Shown: positions 16,998 through 25,767 of the stretch, piece by piece | How the letters are laid out: the number at the start of each line of letters is the position of its first letter | Numbering within the stretch: the stretch's first letter is position 1 | NCBI GenBank assembly: GCA_039920305.1 | Contig: JBDSEA010000237.1 | Coordinates: 1-42,231, forward strand | Length of the DNA stretch: 42,231 nucleotides | Source: DASRAJ01 sp039920305 | GTDB lineage: Bacteria; Bacteroidota; Bacteroidia; Chitinophagales; UBA10324 | Direction: 5' to 3' | Program-made: the position numbers and the translations under genes | The notes under the pieces: generated by a model | Databases searched by the model: none | What the model saw: only the letters and a program-made list of their open reading frames with translations | What the model was told of the DNA's origin: nothing

Positions 16998-17470
16998 AAT
17001 TGCCGCTTTCAATTGTTTTATAAACTCTGTTGATGTTGCTTGTTGCACTCATTTCATTCAAGCCGTTATCTATTTCAGTGCGATGCGTTGCTCATACCCT
17101 GCGATTGCCTTGATTCTTCATTCGTAGAATGTGAGCATGCTTGCAAAGCTTTCTATTTACATGGCAAATTCCTGCGGGCTCATGCTACTGATCAAAGCCA
17201 TCAGTTCGGTTTTTTTGAAAAATACAATGATATCATAACCACTGCTTTCTGAATTAATTTAAATTTTTGTGGCAGGATTTTTTCAATTCGAAAATACTTT
17301 TGAATGTCACCCATCGTTTTTTCAGAAAATTTGCACACTCTATCGTCATCATTTCTTCGCCATTATTTCATGAAAAATATCCGGACAGAGCTCAGTTCAT
17401 TGTGAATATCATTAATCCGTGAATTGCTTTAACCAGTGAGAACAATGGATTTTTGACCAACCGATTTCGA
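16998..17470. other. 473-bp intergenic stretch without a convincing gene
   Basis: It lies between the receptor gene and the TPR gene, both on the plus strand. Two items are visible. A weak stem (CTGAT at 17188-17192 with ATCAG at 17200-17204) is followed by a run of T ending at 17216 and could end transcription. TACTTTTG at 17295-17302 fits the TAnnTTTG -7 consensus and could drive the TPR operon, with a leader of about 165 bases, though the nearest TTG upstream is 25 bp away, wider than usual. The only plus-strand frame, 17040-17252, has no family signature and I do not call it. Confidence 0.5.
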
Positions 17471-20400
17471 ATGATGATGCGAACACTTTTTATTTTCATA
17501 ATCATGAGTATGCTGTCTCCTTTATTACGGGCACAGCACACTTCAATTTATACTGATCCTGCTGGTGATTACCGAAAGGGAATTGAATTGCTGCAGCAGG
17601 AAAAATACAGTGCAGCGCAGGAGAAATTCCGTGAGGCAATTACCCGCCTCCGGTCTGGAATGGAATCATCTGATCACGAGCAGCTGATTAACGCGCTGTA
17701 TTACGATGCCTATTGCAGTGAGCAGCTTCAGCACCCTGATGCTGAAAAGCTTTTTACTGATCTTGTAAATAACTACGAGGAAAACCCTACCACACGCCGT
17801 GCGTACCTGCAGCTGGGAAATATTTATTTCGATCAGAAGAAATACAGCAAGTCAATCAGCTTTTACAAAAAAGTTGATCAGACTGATTTAAGTAACGGGG
17901 AACAAACTCAATATAACTTCCGGCTTGCTACGGGTTATTTCTACCAGAAAGATTTTGAGAAGGCTAAAAAGTATTTTGAAGTCCTCAAAAATGAACAGAA
18001 CGATTATTACTACCCTTCCAATTATTATTATGGCTACATCGCTTACAAGCAAGGTGAATTCCGGAATGCTTTAAGTGCTTTCCGGATTGCAGGCAAGAGT
18101 GAACTGTACAAGCCATTGATTCCCTATTACCTGGCAAATATTGATTTCATGCAGGGTAATTATGATGAAGCAATTGAGGATGCTGCAGCTCTTGCAAATC
18201 CATCTTCACCCTATCATCTTGAGATGCAGCAGCTGATCGGCAAGGCATATTTCGCGAAGAAGCAGTATGAAAAGGCATTGCCCTATTTTACAGAATACCT
18301 TAATGGAACCAAAAAAATTGCGAAAAGTGATTTATACCAGATTGGTTTTTGCCAGTATAAGGCGAAAAAATATGATGAGGCGATAGCAACACTTCAGCAA
18401 TTAAATGTTTCAACAGACTCACTTGGCCAGAATGCAATGTATATTTTGGGAGATTGCTATCTTGAAACAAACCGAAAGAGTGAAGCACGCCTTGCTTTTG
18501 AGAATGCTTCAAAAATAAATGCCGATCTTTTTGTAAAAGAGCAGTCCTCATTTCAGTTCGCCAAGCTATCACATGAGCTGAATTATCACGACATCTCCAT
18601 CACGGCATTACGTGATTTTATCTCTTCTTTTCCTAGATCACCCGATATAGAAGAAGCCAAAAAGCTTCTTACGGTTGAATTCTTAAGTACAAATAATTAT
18701 GAAAATGCTCTTGAAATCATACGTACTATTTCCATAAAAACACCTGACATGCGAAAGGCATATCAGAAAGTAGCTTACGCGCGTGCCACTGAGTTGTACA
18801 ATGAAAAAAATTATAAGGAAGCGGTCAGCTTGCTTGATGAATCATTGAATAACCCGGTGGATGTAAGCTTACAGGCAGCCGCATATTTCTGGAAAGGTGA
18901 ATCGGAATTCAATCTCGGTCATTATGCTGATGCAATTCAGGACCATGATCAATTTCTTTCCCTTTCGAAACAAAAGAAAAGCTCATCATCAAATGTTACC
19001 GTTACCAATGCCAATTATACTCTCGGTTATTGCTATCTCAAGCAGGAAAATTATGGCAATGCGCTATCGCATTTTCAGGATGTAAAGGAAGTGCTTGCTT
19101 CCACTTCAGGTGAACAGAACAAAAAAATTTATGCTGATGCAGTATTAAGGTCTGGTGATTGCCAGTTCGCACTCCATAACTATAGTTCTGCAGCCTCTGC
19201 TTATGATCTGGTGATCAGTAAAAAACTCGGGGGAAGTGATTATGCTTTGTATCAGAAAGCGGTGATGCTGGGGTTGCAGAATAACAGCACCAGTAAGATC
19301 AGTGCGCTTCGCCAGATTATAAGCGCTTATCCCACCAGTATTTATGTTGATGATGCCCTCTATGAATTGGGTCTGGCATATTTAACCGTTCCGTCGTACG
19401 GGGATGCTGAGCAGGCATTTAACCAGGTAATCTCTTCATATCCATCGAGCAGCTATGTGGTTAAAAGTCATTTGAAGCTGGGGCTTATCTTTTTTAATCT
19501 GGATAATGATAATGAGGCGTTGCAGCAGTATCAGTGGGTATTATCGAAATATCCGAAAACGGCTGAGGGTGCTGAAGCATTGAACGGTGTTAAGGAAATT
19601 TATACAAATAAAGGTGATGCACAAGGCTATCTGAATTTCGTTAAGGATTTACCTAATGTGAATGTCAGCAATGCGGTCAAAGACTCAGTTGTTTATCTGG
19701 CTGCTGAAACAAAATACTCCAAAGGTGATTGTGCTGCCGCTGTAAATGAATTTAACAGCTACCTGAATAATTTTCCACAGGGTGCTTTTGCCACATCAGC
19801 TCATTTTTACCGGGCTGAATGTCTCTTTAAGCAAAGTAACTTTGAGAGGGCGCTCTCTGATTACGAGTTTGTTTCGGGGCAGCCCCGGAACCGTTTTTCT
19901 CAAAAAGCCTTATTAAATGCAGCAAGAATCAATTACGTACAGAATAAAAACTATAGCAAGGCATACACGTATTACAAGCAACTGAGTGAAAATGCTGATT
20001 TTAAATCGGATGCCCTGGAAGCTGCTAAGGGGATGATGTACAGCGCATATTTCCTAAATCATTTTGATGATGCGTTAAATGCTGCGAACCGCGTTCTCCT
20101 CCTTGATAATGCAAGCGCGGATGATGAAACCGAAGCACATTTTTACCTTGCCAAAATTGAATATGCAGCACGTGAATATGATAAAGCATTCAATGAATTT
20201 TTATTGGTAACCAGGTCCTCATCATCAGCTATAGGTGCAGAGTCAGCTTACAGAATGGCAGAAATTTATTTCAGAAGGAATGAAATGAAGCAGGCTGAAG
20301 ACCAAAGCTGGAGCGTGACAAAAAAGTATCCCAGCTATGACTACTGGATCGCCAAATCCTATCTTCTTCTTGCTGATATTTATGAATCAAATCAAGATTA

Positions 20401-20575
20401 CTTCCAGGCAAAGGCCACCCTGCAAAGCATCATTGATAATTATAAAGGCGTGGATGACATTATACCTGAAGCCAGAAAGAAAATGGGAGAAATTAAATCC
20501 GCAGAAGCCGGAAGCTCAAAGCTGCAGCCTGATAATATTACCCAGGAGGAAGATTCAATTTACACTGACAGATAA
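17471..20575 (+). CDS. Large periplasmic TPR-repeat protein
   Basis: 1,034 residues from ATG 17471 (two further ATGs follow directly). The TTG at 17453 is rejected because the ATG gives a cleaner signal peptide (MMMRTLFIFIIMSMLSPLLRAQ). Almost the whole mature protein is tandem tetratricopeptide-like helices with the usual small-residue and Tyr/Phe spacing, for example AYLQLGNIYFDQKKYSKSIS, YQIGFCQYKAKKYDEAIATL, ALYELGLAYLTVPSYGDAEQ and EAHFYLAKIEYAAREYDKAF. No catalytic domain is seen; it should be a scaffold. It is followed without a gap by an outer-membrane barrel gene, whose possible TTG start at 20576 touches this stop. Gene pairs of a long TPR protein and such a barrel occur in other Bacteroidota as I recall, suggesting a joint envelope complex. 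Confidence 0.85.
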   Translation: MMMRTLFIFIIMSMLSPLLRAQHTSIYTDPAGDYRKGIELLQQEKYSAAQEKFREAITRLRSGMESSDHEQLINALYYDAYCSEQLQHPDAEKLFTDLVNNYEENPTTRRAYLQLGNIYFDQKKYSKSISFYKKVDQTDLSNGEQTQYNFRLATGYFYQKDFEKAKKYFEVLKNEQNDYYYPSNYYYGYIAYKQGEFRNALSAFRIAGKSELYKPLIPYYLANIDFMQGNYDEAIEDAAALANPSSPYHLEMQQLIGKAYFAKKQYEKALPYFTEYLNGTKKIAKSDLYQIGFCQYKAKKYDEAIATLQQLNVSTDSLGQNAMYILGDCYLETNRKSEARLAFENASKINADLFVKEQSSFQFAKLSHELNYHDISITALRDFISSFPRSPDIEEAKKLLTVEFLSTNNYENALEIIRTISIKTPDMRKAYQKVAYARATELYNEKNYKEAVSLLDESLNNPVDVSLQAAAYFWKGESEFNLGHYADAIQDHDQFLSLSKQKKSSSSNVTVTNANYTLGYCYLKQENYGNALSHFQDVKEVLASTSGEQNKKIYADAVLRSGDCQFALHNYSSAASAYDLVISKKLGGSDYALYQKAVMLGLQNNSTSKISALRQIISAYPTSIYVDDALYELGLAYLTVPSYGDAEQAFNQVISSYPSSSYVVKSHLKLGLIFFNLDNDNEALQQYQWVLSKYPKTAEGAEALNGVKEIYTNKGDAQGYLNFVKDLPNVNVSNAVKDSVVYLAAETKYSKGDCAAAVNEFNSYLNNFPQGAFATSAHFYRAECLFKQSNFERALSDYEFVSGQPRNRFSQKALLNAARINYVQNKNYSKAYTYYKQLSENADFKSDALEAAKGMMYSAYFLNHFDDALNAANRVLLLDNASADDETEAHFYLAKIEYAAREYDKAFNEFLLVTRSSSSAIGAESAYRMAEIYFRRNEMKQAEDQSWSVTKKYPSYDYWIAKSYLLLADIYESNQDYFQAKATLQSIIDNYKGVDDIIPEARKKMGEIKSAEAGSSKLQPDNITQEEDSIYTDR

Positions 20576-20587
20576 TTGAAAAAAAAG

Positions 20588-22264
20588 ATGACGATGTTAT
20601 TTGAAAGATTTTCGGGGAGCAACCATACAAGGCAGTTCCTTGTATTCACGGTTTGCTGCTCATTATTTACCCTTCACACATTTGCGCAGGAAATTAAGAG
20701 TGAGCAGGTGGATATTGTAAAAGCTTATCAGCCATTGCTTGCAGATGCTGTAAAAATTCAGTTGCATGCTGAGCCGTCATCCATTGATACCACGATGCAG
20801 CCGCTTAAATATGATGTGGTAAAGCACGTGATAGAGGTTCCATTCATTCCCGCAGATATCCGGCCCATTGCATTGCCACAGGAACAGCCGGCGCCCATTC
20901 AGAATAATTTACTAAAAGCAGGATTCGGAACTCAGGTTACTCCACTCATTGAATTGTACCTCGGAAATGGAAGATCAAATAAATTCAGCTATGGACTCAA
21001 CCTTCACCATATTTCCTCCAACCCCGGTAACATTGACTTTCAGGATGCAAGTCATACCGGTGGCTCACTGTCCGGCAGGAGTTACTTTAAAAATACAGAA
21101 CTCTCAGGCAATGTTGACTATGACCGTCGGGTGCATTATTTCTATGGATTTGATCCGGGTTTCATTGATTCTTCCGGTGAGTTTACAAAGGATCTTCTCC
21201 GGCAGAAATTTGAAAATATAGGTGTGAATGCAGAACTAAAAAATTCTATCGCAACCAGGAGCAATATTGATTACAGTTTCAACTTCAGGTTTCATGATTT
21301 TGAAAGAAGGGCAGGCGATTCAGCCATTCATAGTGCTACTGAAAATTACTATCGCTTTGATTTTTCTCTGGCAAAGGCGATTCAGAAAATTCACAGCGCT
21401 CATATGGATTTTAATTTTCAGAAGGAATATTATAAATCTGTTGGAGATACTTCGATAAGCTACTTTTCCATTCTTCCGAATTATCAGTACCATTCGGGGA
21501 AAACTGATTTAAGGGCGGGAGTGAACGTAAACGTGGTAAACAGGGATATTAAGCTTTATCCTGAGTTGTTTGGATCATACAAAATAGTAGGTGAATATGT
21601 AATTCCATATTTCGGATTTAGCGGCGGAACAAATCCCAGTACCCTCCGGGAGATGGCAGAGATAAATCCTTTTATCGGCAATGCAGATACTCTTCCTTCC
21701 TCGGAAAAAATTGAAGTATATGCCGGGATTAAGGGAAGCTATGGAAACAATATTTCTTACAATGCAAGATTGAGTTATACTGATCAGAAAAATGTGCTTT
21801 TCTTTCTGCCCGATCAGGAAATCCCGACTCATTTCATTCCTGTTTTTTATTATGATGCAAAAATTATCGGCGGTCATGCAGAGATTGGATTCAGGCAATC
21901 AGAGAGGCTGAACCTGCTCTTAACAGGAGATGCTTATTCCTATAATCTTGATTATAATGATCAGCCGTGGGGCCTGCCAAAATCAAAATTGAGTTTAAGC
22001 ATTAATTACAATCTGCAGAAGAAAATATTCTTTGATGTAAATGTATTTGCACAATCCGGAGCATACACCATTATCCCCGGCGACAGTGTAACCACTCAGC
22101 GGAAAGGATTTGCAGATTTGAATTTCGGGGCGGCATACAATTACAAAAACAACATCTCTTTATGGCTTTCCCTCAACAATATTGCTTCTCTGAAAGAGCG
22201 TGAATGGTATAATTACCCATACTACGGAGTCCAGGCAATTGCAGGAGTGATTCTTAAATTTTAG
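20588..22264 (+). CDS. Plug-less TonB-receptor-like outer-membrane beta-barrel protein
   Basis: 558 residues from ATG 20588; a TTG at 20576 or an ATG at 20594 are alternatives. Signal peptide ends near HTFAQ. After about 90 residues of periplasmic sequence (EQVDIVKAYQPLLADAVKI, rich in Pro near its end) the protein becomes a series of amphipathic strands (FSYGLNLHHISSN, SLSINYNLQKKIFFDVNVFA) and ends GVQAIAGVILKF with a terminal Phe. It resembles the barrel of TonB-dependent receptors but lacks a recognisable plug with the LLDG-type motifs, so energised import is unlikely. It directly follows the TPR gene and probably forms an envelope unit with it. A strong hairpin after the stop ends the operon. 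Confidence 0.8.
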   Translation: MTMLFERFSGSNHTRQFLVFTVCCSLFTLHTFAQEIKSEQVDIVKAYQPLLADAVKIQLHAEPSSIDTTMQPLKYDVVKHVIEVPFIPADIRPIALPQEQPAPIQNNLLKAGFGTQVTPLIELYLGNGRSNKFSYGLNLHHISSNPGNIDFQDASHTGGSLSGRSYFKNTELSGNVDYDRRVHYFYGFDPGFIDSSGEFTKDLLRQKFENIGVNAELKNSIATRSNIDYSFNFRFHDFERRAGDSAIHSATENYYRFDFSLAKAIQKIHSAHMDFNFQKEYYKSVGDTSISYFSILPNYQYHSGKTDLRAGVNVNVVNRDIKLYPELFGSYKIVGEYVIPYFGFSGGTNPSTLREMAEINPFIGNADTLPSSEKIEVYAGIKGSYGNNISYNARLSYTDQKNVLFFLPDQEIPTHFIPVFYYDAKIIGGHAEIGFRQSERLNLLLTGDAYSYNLDYNDQPWGLPKSKLSLSINYNLQKKIFFDVNVFAQSGAYTIIPGDSVTTQRKGFADLNFGAAYNYKNNISLWLSLNNIASLKEREWYNYPYYGVQAIAGVILKF

Positions 22265-22283
22265 ATGGTGGCTTGTATAATAC

Positions 22284-22317
22284 AAAAAGCCATCGCAATG
22301 ATCTGCAATGGCTTTTT
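22284..22317. terminator. Bidirectional terminator between convergent genes
   Basis: Inverted repeat with 14-base arms (aaaaagccatcgca at 22284-22297 and tgcaatggcttttt at 22304-22317), one mismatch and a 6-base loop. It has an A run on the left and a T run on the right, so it can work in both directions. It lies between the barrel gene (+) and rpmA (-), 19 bp after one stop and 12 bp after the other. Confidence 0.85.
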
Positions 22318-22328
22318 CATTTCCTTAC

Positions 22329-22601
22329 TCAGGCCCCGGTATTCTCCGAACCGGAAATCACGTTGATATAATTCCTTTCACCGCGTCTTTTCCTGAATTG
22401 AACTGTGCCTTTTTCTACCGCGAAAATTGTATGGTCTTTTCCCATCATCACACCTTCACCGGGGTAAAAGCGTGTTCCGCGCTGGCGAACAATGATGTTA
22501 CCCGGAATGACTGCCTGCCCTCCGAATAACTTTACTCCAAGTCTTTTCGAATGGGATTCGCGGCCATTCCGTGATGAGCCTTCACCTTTTTTATGTGCCA
22601 T
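22329..22601 (-). CDS. rpmA: 50S ribosomal protein L27 (bL27)
   Basis: 90 residues, beginning MAHKKGEGSSRNGRESHSKR followed by LGVKLFGGQAV, the conserved N-terminal region of bL27 that reaches the peptidyl-transferase centre. The core GNIIVRQRGTRFYPGEGVMMGKDHT is intact. The start has no N-terminal extension of the kind cleaved in Firmicutes. It follows rplU by 64 bp on the same strand, the usual bacterial order, and ends 12 bp from the bidirectional terminator. Confidence 0.98.
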   Translation of the reverse strand: MAHKKGEGSSRNGRESHSKRLGVKLFGGQAVIPGNIIVRQRGTRFYPGEGVMMGKDHTIFAVEKGTVQFRKRRGERNYINVISGSENTGA

Positions 22602-22665
22602 GCTTGTAAAATATTAGTTAATGCGTGATGGTTTTCAGCTTAAAATTTCTAATTTAAAATAAGAG

Positions 22666-22965
22666 TTACCCGATCGCTTCAATACGAATCTTTGTAAGTG
22701 ACTGGCGGTGCCCGCGCTTCACTTTATAGCCTTTCCGTCTTTTCTTCTTAAATATGATCACCTTGTCACCTTTCAGATGTTCCAGTATGGTAGCAGAAAT
22801 GACAGGTGTTTTTTCATTCTTCATAATTTTCCCCTCATTCAATTGCATCAGAACTTTATCAAAGCTTACAGCATCGCCCACATTTCCGGGCAGGCGATGA
22901 ACAAACAGTTCTTTTCCGGCTTCCGCTTTAACCTGCTGACCGGCTATATCTACAATTGCATACAT
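22666..22965 (-). CDS. rplU: 50S ribosomal protein L21 (bL21)
   Basis: 99 residues, starting MYAIVDIAGQQVKAEAGKEL with the conserved VGDAVSFDKVLM region and the basic C-terminal loop KVIIFKKKRRKGYKVKRGHR, which binds 23S rRNA. Length is normal. It is the first gene of the rplU-rpmA operon. A good candidate promoter lies directly upstream, giving a leader of about 20 bases. There is no visible autoregulatory structure in so short a leader. Confidence 0.98.
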   Translation of the reverse strand: MYAIVDIAGQQVKAEAGKELFVHRLPGNVGDAVSFDKVLMQLNEGKIMKNEKTPVISATILEHLKGDKVIIFKKKRRKGYKVKRGHRQSLTKIRIEAIG

Positions 22966-22990
22966 GAGAGTGCTTTTTTTATTCGGGTCG

Positions 22991-22998
22991 CAAATATA
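22991..22998 (-). promoter_or_regulatory. Candidate promoter of rplU-rpmA (-7 element TATATTTG)
   Basis: On the minus strand, TATATTTG fits the Bacteroidota TAnnTTTG consensus exactly. A T-rich -33 region (TTTT at 23021-23018) lies 19 bases upstream. Transcription would start near 22984, about 20 bases before the rplU ATG at 22965. Position and spacing agree with a strong housekeeping promoter; experimental start-site data are lacking. Confidence 0.55.
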
Positions 22999-23070
22999 TC
23001 ACATCATGATGGAAATAAAAATGTGAGTTAATACCAGCGGGATTTGTAAACCTGACATGCATGATATAAT

Positions 23071-23090
23071 TGATCAGTTGCTGCTGATCA
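23071..23090. repeat. Inverted repeat TGATCAG-6-CTGATCA
   Basis: Perfect 7-base arms (23071-23077 and 23084-23090) around a 6-base loop, in the 255-bp gap between divergent rplU and arfB. It may be an operator or part of a transcribed leader upstream of arfB. No T run follows, so it is not a terminator. Confidence 0.4.
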
Positions 23091-23171
23091 CAACCGTAGT
23101 GCACTTAACTTAAAATCAGCCACTTTTATGATTCAAAAGCAGGATCGATTCCTGATATTGAAATAGTTTTC

Positions 23172-23215
23172 AGCGCCGCAAAATCCGATACTTCGGCGCT
23201 TTTCATTTTATTTTT
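23172..23215 (+). terminator. Terminator-like hairpin immediately upstream of arfB
   Basis: AGCGCCG (23172-23178) pairs perfectly with CGGCGCT (23194-23200) and is followed on the plus strand by a T-rich tail (TTTCATTTTATTTTT). This looks like an intrinsic terminator, yet no plus-strand gene ends here; the arfB ATG is at 23221. It may end an unannotated small RNA or act as an attenuator of arfB. Confidence 0.55.
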
Positions 23216-23220
23216 GAGTC

Positions 23221-23628
23221 ATGCTTTTACCGGGTGAGCTAAATAAAGAGTTGAAATTCAAAGCCGTCAGAAGCAGTGGCAAGGGCGGTCAGAACGTGAA
23301 TAAAGTTTCCACCAGTGTGGAGTTGTATTTCAATGTTCCGCAATCATCTGTACTGAACGACGAACAGAAGCAAATGATTTTATCTAAGCTGAAAAACCGT
23401 ATCAGCGGAGAAGGAGAATTGATTCTTGTTTCGCAAAGTGAGCGCTCACAGCTTGCTAATAAGAAAAAGGTGGTTTTACGCTTTCACGAACTTATTTCAA
23501 AAGCACTGGAGAAAAAGAAGCAGCGCATTCCTACAAGAATTTCTGAAGCCAAAAGGCAGCAGCGATTAAACGCAAAGAAAATCCTCAGTGATAAAAAGGC
23601 ATTTCGAAAAAGAGATTTTCTGTCGTGA
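23221..23628 (+). CDS. arfB: Alternative ribosome-rescue factor ArfB (peptidyl-tRNA hydrolase)
   Basis: 135 residues. The class I release-factor domain carries the GGQ motif at residues 22-24 in the context SSGKGGQNVNKVST, which places the catalytic loop in the peptidyl-transferase centre. The C-terminal tail is very basic (KALEKKKQRIPTRISEAKRQ), as in ArfB, where it enters the empty mRNA channel of stalled ribosomes. Release-factor stop-codon recognition domains are absent, and the length matches ArfB (about 140), not a decoding release factor. It frees stalled ribosomes by hydrolysing peptidyl-tRNA. It is preceded by a terminator-like hairpin only 21 bp before the start, which may limit its expression. 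Confidence 0.95.
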   Translation: MLLPGELNKELKFKAVRSSGKGGQNVNKVSTSVELYFNVPQSSVLNDEQKQMILSKLKNRISGEGELILVSQSERSQLANKKKVVLRFHELISKALEKKKQRIPTRISEAKRQQRLNAKKILSDKKAFRKRDFLS

Positions 23629-23692
23629 TCTGATAAACAGGCTATTGGTAATACCGGGTTTTAATTGCCAGTGCAGAAAGCAGCCGGGAGGT

Positions 23693-23715
23693 TGATAAGG
23701 CATTATCCCTTATCA
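23693..23715. repeat. Inverted repeat TGATAAGG-7-CCTTATCA upstream of homogentisate dioxygenase
   Basis: Perfect 8-base arms (23693-23700 and 23708-23715) with a 7-base loop, 64 bp after arfB and 193 bp before the dioxygenase start. No T run follows. It could be a regulator-binding site for the catabolic gene or the end structure of the arfB transcript. Confidence 0.35.
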
Positions 23716-23908
23716 GATAAACGTCATTTGGAAACCATTCAGATTAATCTTGTGGTAGTTAAGCTTTTTCAGCATTCAATGCAGCATCTTCATTCCCGAA
23801 AAAATTATAGAGGAAAAATATTTCAGAACTTAGCAAATTGAATTTAGGAAAATTATTCTTAAATAACCTCCATGCTCCATATTCATTACCCAAACTTAAA
23901 AACCAAAG

Positions 23909-25096
23909 ATGCCCCATTTTCATAAGCTTGGCCAGGTTCCTCCAAAGCGTCATACTCAATTCCGCAAGCCCAATGGTGAACTGTATGCCGAGCAATTGTT
24001 TTCAACTGAAGGTTTTTCCAGTGTATATTCCCTGCTCTATCATCATCATGCGCCCACGATGATTAGGCATGTTGATGAGCCCTATTCAGTGGAGCCAAAA
24101 ATTATTGCACCCCGCCAAATGCTTCACCGGAGCTTTCTTGGTTTCAATGTTCAGCCTGAAGATGATTTTTTGAAAAGCCGGAAATATGTATTGGTGAATA
24201 ATGACGTAAAGATTTCACTCTCTGCACCCCGGAAATCTACAGAAGATTATTTTATAAAGAATGGAGATGCCGATGAAATGATCTTTGTTCATGTTGGATC
24301 CGGCACCCTGAAAACCATGTATGGCACCATTGATTTTGAGTATGGAGATTATGTGATGATACCAAGGGGCACGATCTACCAGATCCATTTCAACGATGAG
24401 AACAACAGGCTGCTCATTGCCGAGTCGCCCACCCCCATTGTTCCGCCGAGGAAATATTTAAATCAGGCAGGCCAGCTTCTTGAGCATTCACCATATTATG
24501 AGCGGGACATTAAGGTTCCTGCATCCCTTGAAACCCATGATGAGAAAGGTGATTTCATGATTTATATCCGAAAAAACGGAATGATGTATCCATATCACTA
24601 TCTGTATCATCCCTTTGATGTTATAGGGTGGGACGGATACAATTACCCATGGGCATTTTCTATTCACAATTTTGAGCCCATCACCGGCAGAATTCATCAG
24701 CCACCGCCAGTGCATCTTACGTTTGAGGCGCGAAATTTTGTAGTATGCTCATTCTGTCCCCGATTGTTCGACTATCATCCGCTTTCTATTCCTGCACCGT
24801 ACAATCACAGCAATGTTGACAGCGATGAGCTGTTATATTATGTGGATGGTGATTTCATGAGCCGAAAGCATGTTACAAAGGGAATGATCACCCTGCACCC
24901 GGGAGGAATTCCTCATGGCCCGCACCCGGGTTCAGTTGAAAAAAGTATTGGCGCCAGGGAAACAAAGGAGCTTGCTGTTATGATTGACACCTTTAATCCG
25001 CTGATGCTGACTGAAGAAGCTGCAGCCATCGAAGACAAATCTTATTACCTCTCATGGATGGATGATAAAGACAGAGATGAGCTGATGATACCGTAA
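23909..25096 (+). CDS. hmgA: Homogentisate 1,2-dioxygenase
   Basis: 395 residues. Typical segments include MPHFHKLGQVPPKRHTQFRK at the start, YHHHAPT near 44-50, a double cupin core, and HPGGIPHGPHPG at 330-341. Likely iron ligands are His300 (YNHSNVDSDE), Glu307 and His336. Compared with the human enzyme as I recall it, the first His and the Glu are one residue further apart. The enzyme opens the ring of homogentisate with O2 to maleylacetoacetate in tyrosine and phenylalanine breakdown. The next pathway enzymes are not in the window. The ATG at 23909 is chosen because the conserved N-terminus begins there. Confidence 0.92.
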   Translation: MPHFHKLGQVPPKRHTQFRKPNGELYAEQLFSTEGFSSVYSLLYHHHAPTMIRHVDEPYSVEPKIIAPRQMLHRSFLGFNVQPEDDFLKSRKYVLVNNDVKISLSAPRKSTEDYFIKNGDADEMIFVHVGSGTLKTMYGTIDFEYGDYVMIPRGTIYQIHFNDENNRLLIAESPTPIVPPRKYLNQAGQLLEHSPYYERDIKVPASLETHDEKGDFMIYIRKNGMMYPYHYLYHPFDVIGWDGYNYPWAFSIHNFEPITGRIHQPPPVHLTFEARNFVVCSFCPRLFDYHPLSIPAPYNHSNVDSDELLYYVDGDFMSRKHVTKGMITLHPGGIPHGPHPGSVEKSIGARETKELAVMIDTFNPLMLTEEAAAIEDKSYYLSWMDDKDRDELMIP

Positions 25097-25217
25097 AGTT
25101 CCGGTAAAACCCGCGGGACCGGCACAGCACCACCATCCGGTTCCACTGAGGGCGTGATGCACAGCGAAATTTTTTTATTGTGTTATAAAATTCCAGGTGT
25201 TATACAACCCACTTCCA

Positions 25218-25706
25218 TTATTCCTTATTCTTTGAGTCAATAATAATGGTCACGGGTCCATTATTGATGAGTGCGACTTCCATCATCGCACCAAAAACTC
25301 CTGATTGAATAATTCTTCCTGAATCTTTTTCAAGCTGAAGCAGAAATTTTTCATATAATGTAATGGCAACTGCAGGTTTTGCTGCCTTACTGTAAGAAGG
25401 ACGGTTCCCTTTTTTTGTTGAAGCATGAAGCGTGAATTGACTTACCACAAGAATGTTGCCGCACGTTTGCTTTACTGAAAGATCCCTGCCCGGATGAATG
25501 ATTTCATTTGCCGGGTCGGGCATCATGTCGTTATCAATATTCAAGATCCGGAGGTTAACAATTTTGTTGCTGAGCCAGATGATGTCATCCTCATCATCCG
25601 CATCTTCAATACCAACCAGGACAAGCAAACCCCTGCCAGTTTGCGAATGAGTTTTGCCATCTATGGTGACAGACGCGTGTTTGACCCGCTGGATTACTGC
25701 TCGCAT
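25218..25706 (-). CDS. dtd: D-aminoacyl-tRNA deacylase
   Basis: 162 residues. It starts MRAVIQRVKHASVTIDGK and contains the two active-site motifs of DTD, SQFTLHA at 89-95 and NNGPVT at 148-153, the latter holding the Gly-cisPro pair that rejects L-amino acids. The length is about 15 residues above E. coli DTD (145), from an insertion around residues 60-75 (DMMPDPANEIIHPG), a form common in Bacteroidota as I recall. It removes D-amino acids (and glycine from tRNA-Ala) wrongly attached to tRNA. A clear AAAGGAGC site lies before the ATG at 25706, unusual here and supporting the start. It follows rsgA by 165 bp. Confidence 0.96.
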   Translation of the reverse strand: MRAVIQRVKHASVTIDGKTHSQTGRGLLVLVGIEDADDEDDIIWLSNKIVNLRILNIDNDMMPDPANEIIHPGRDLSVKQTCGNILVVSQFTLHASTKKGNRPSYSKAAKPAVAITLYEKFLLQLEKDSGRIIQSGVFGAMMEVALINNGPVTIIIDSKNKE

Positions 25707-25767
25707 TTCAATGCTCCTTTATAGCTCTTACTTGAGCTTCGGGGAATTTTGTTATTCATATTTTTTG

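Noticed and set aside
16998..17252. Plus-strand frame 17040-17252 as a small gene
   Set aside because: No signal, domain, ribosome site or operon position supports it, and its composition looks like non-coding sequence.
25101..25122. CCGGT...ACCGG with a central CCCGCGGG after homogentisate dioxygenase
   Set aside because: The 5-bp outer stem competes with the inner palindrome and no T tract follows. It may be chance in a GC-rich patch.
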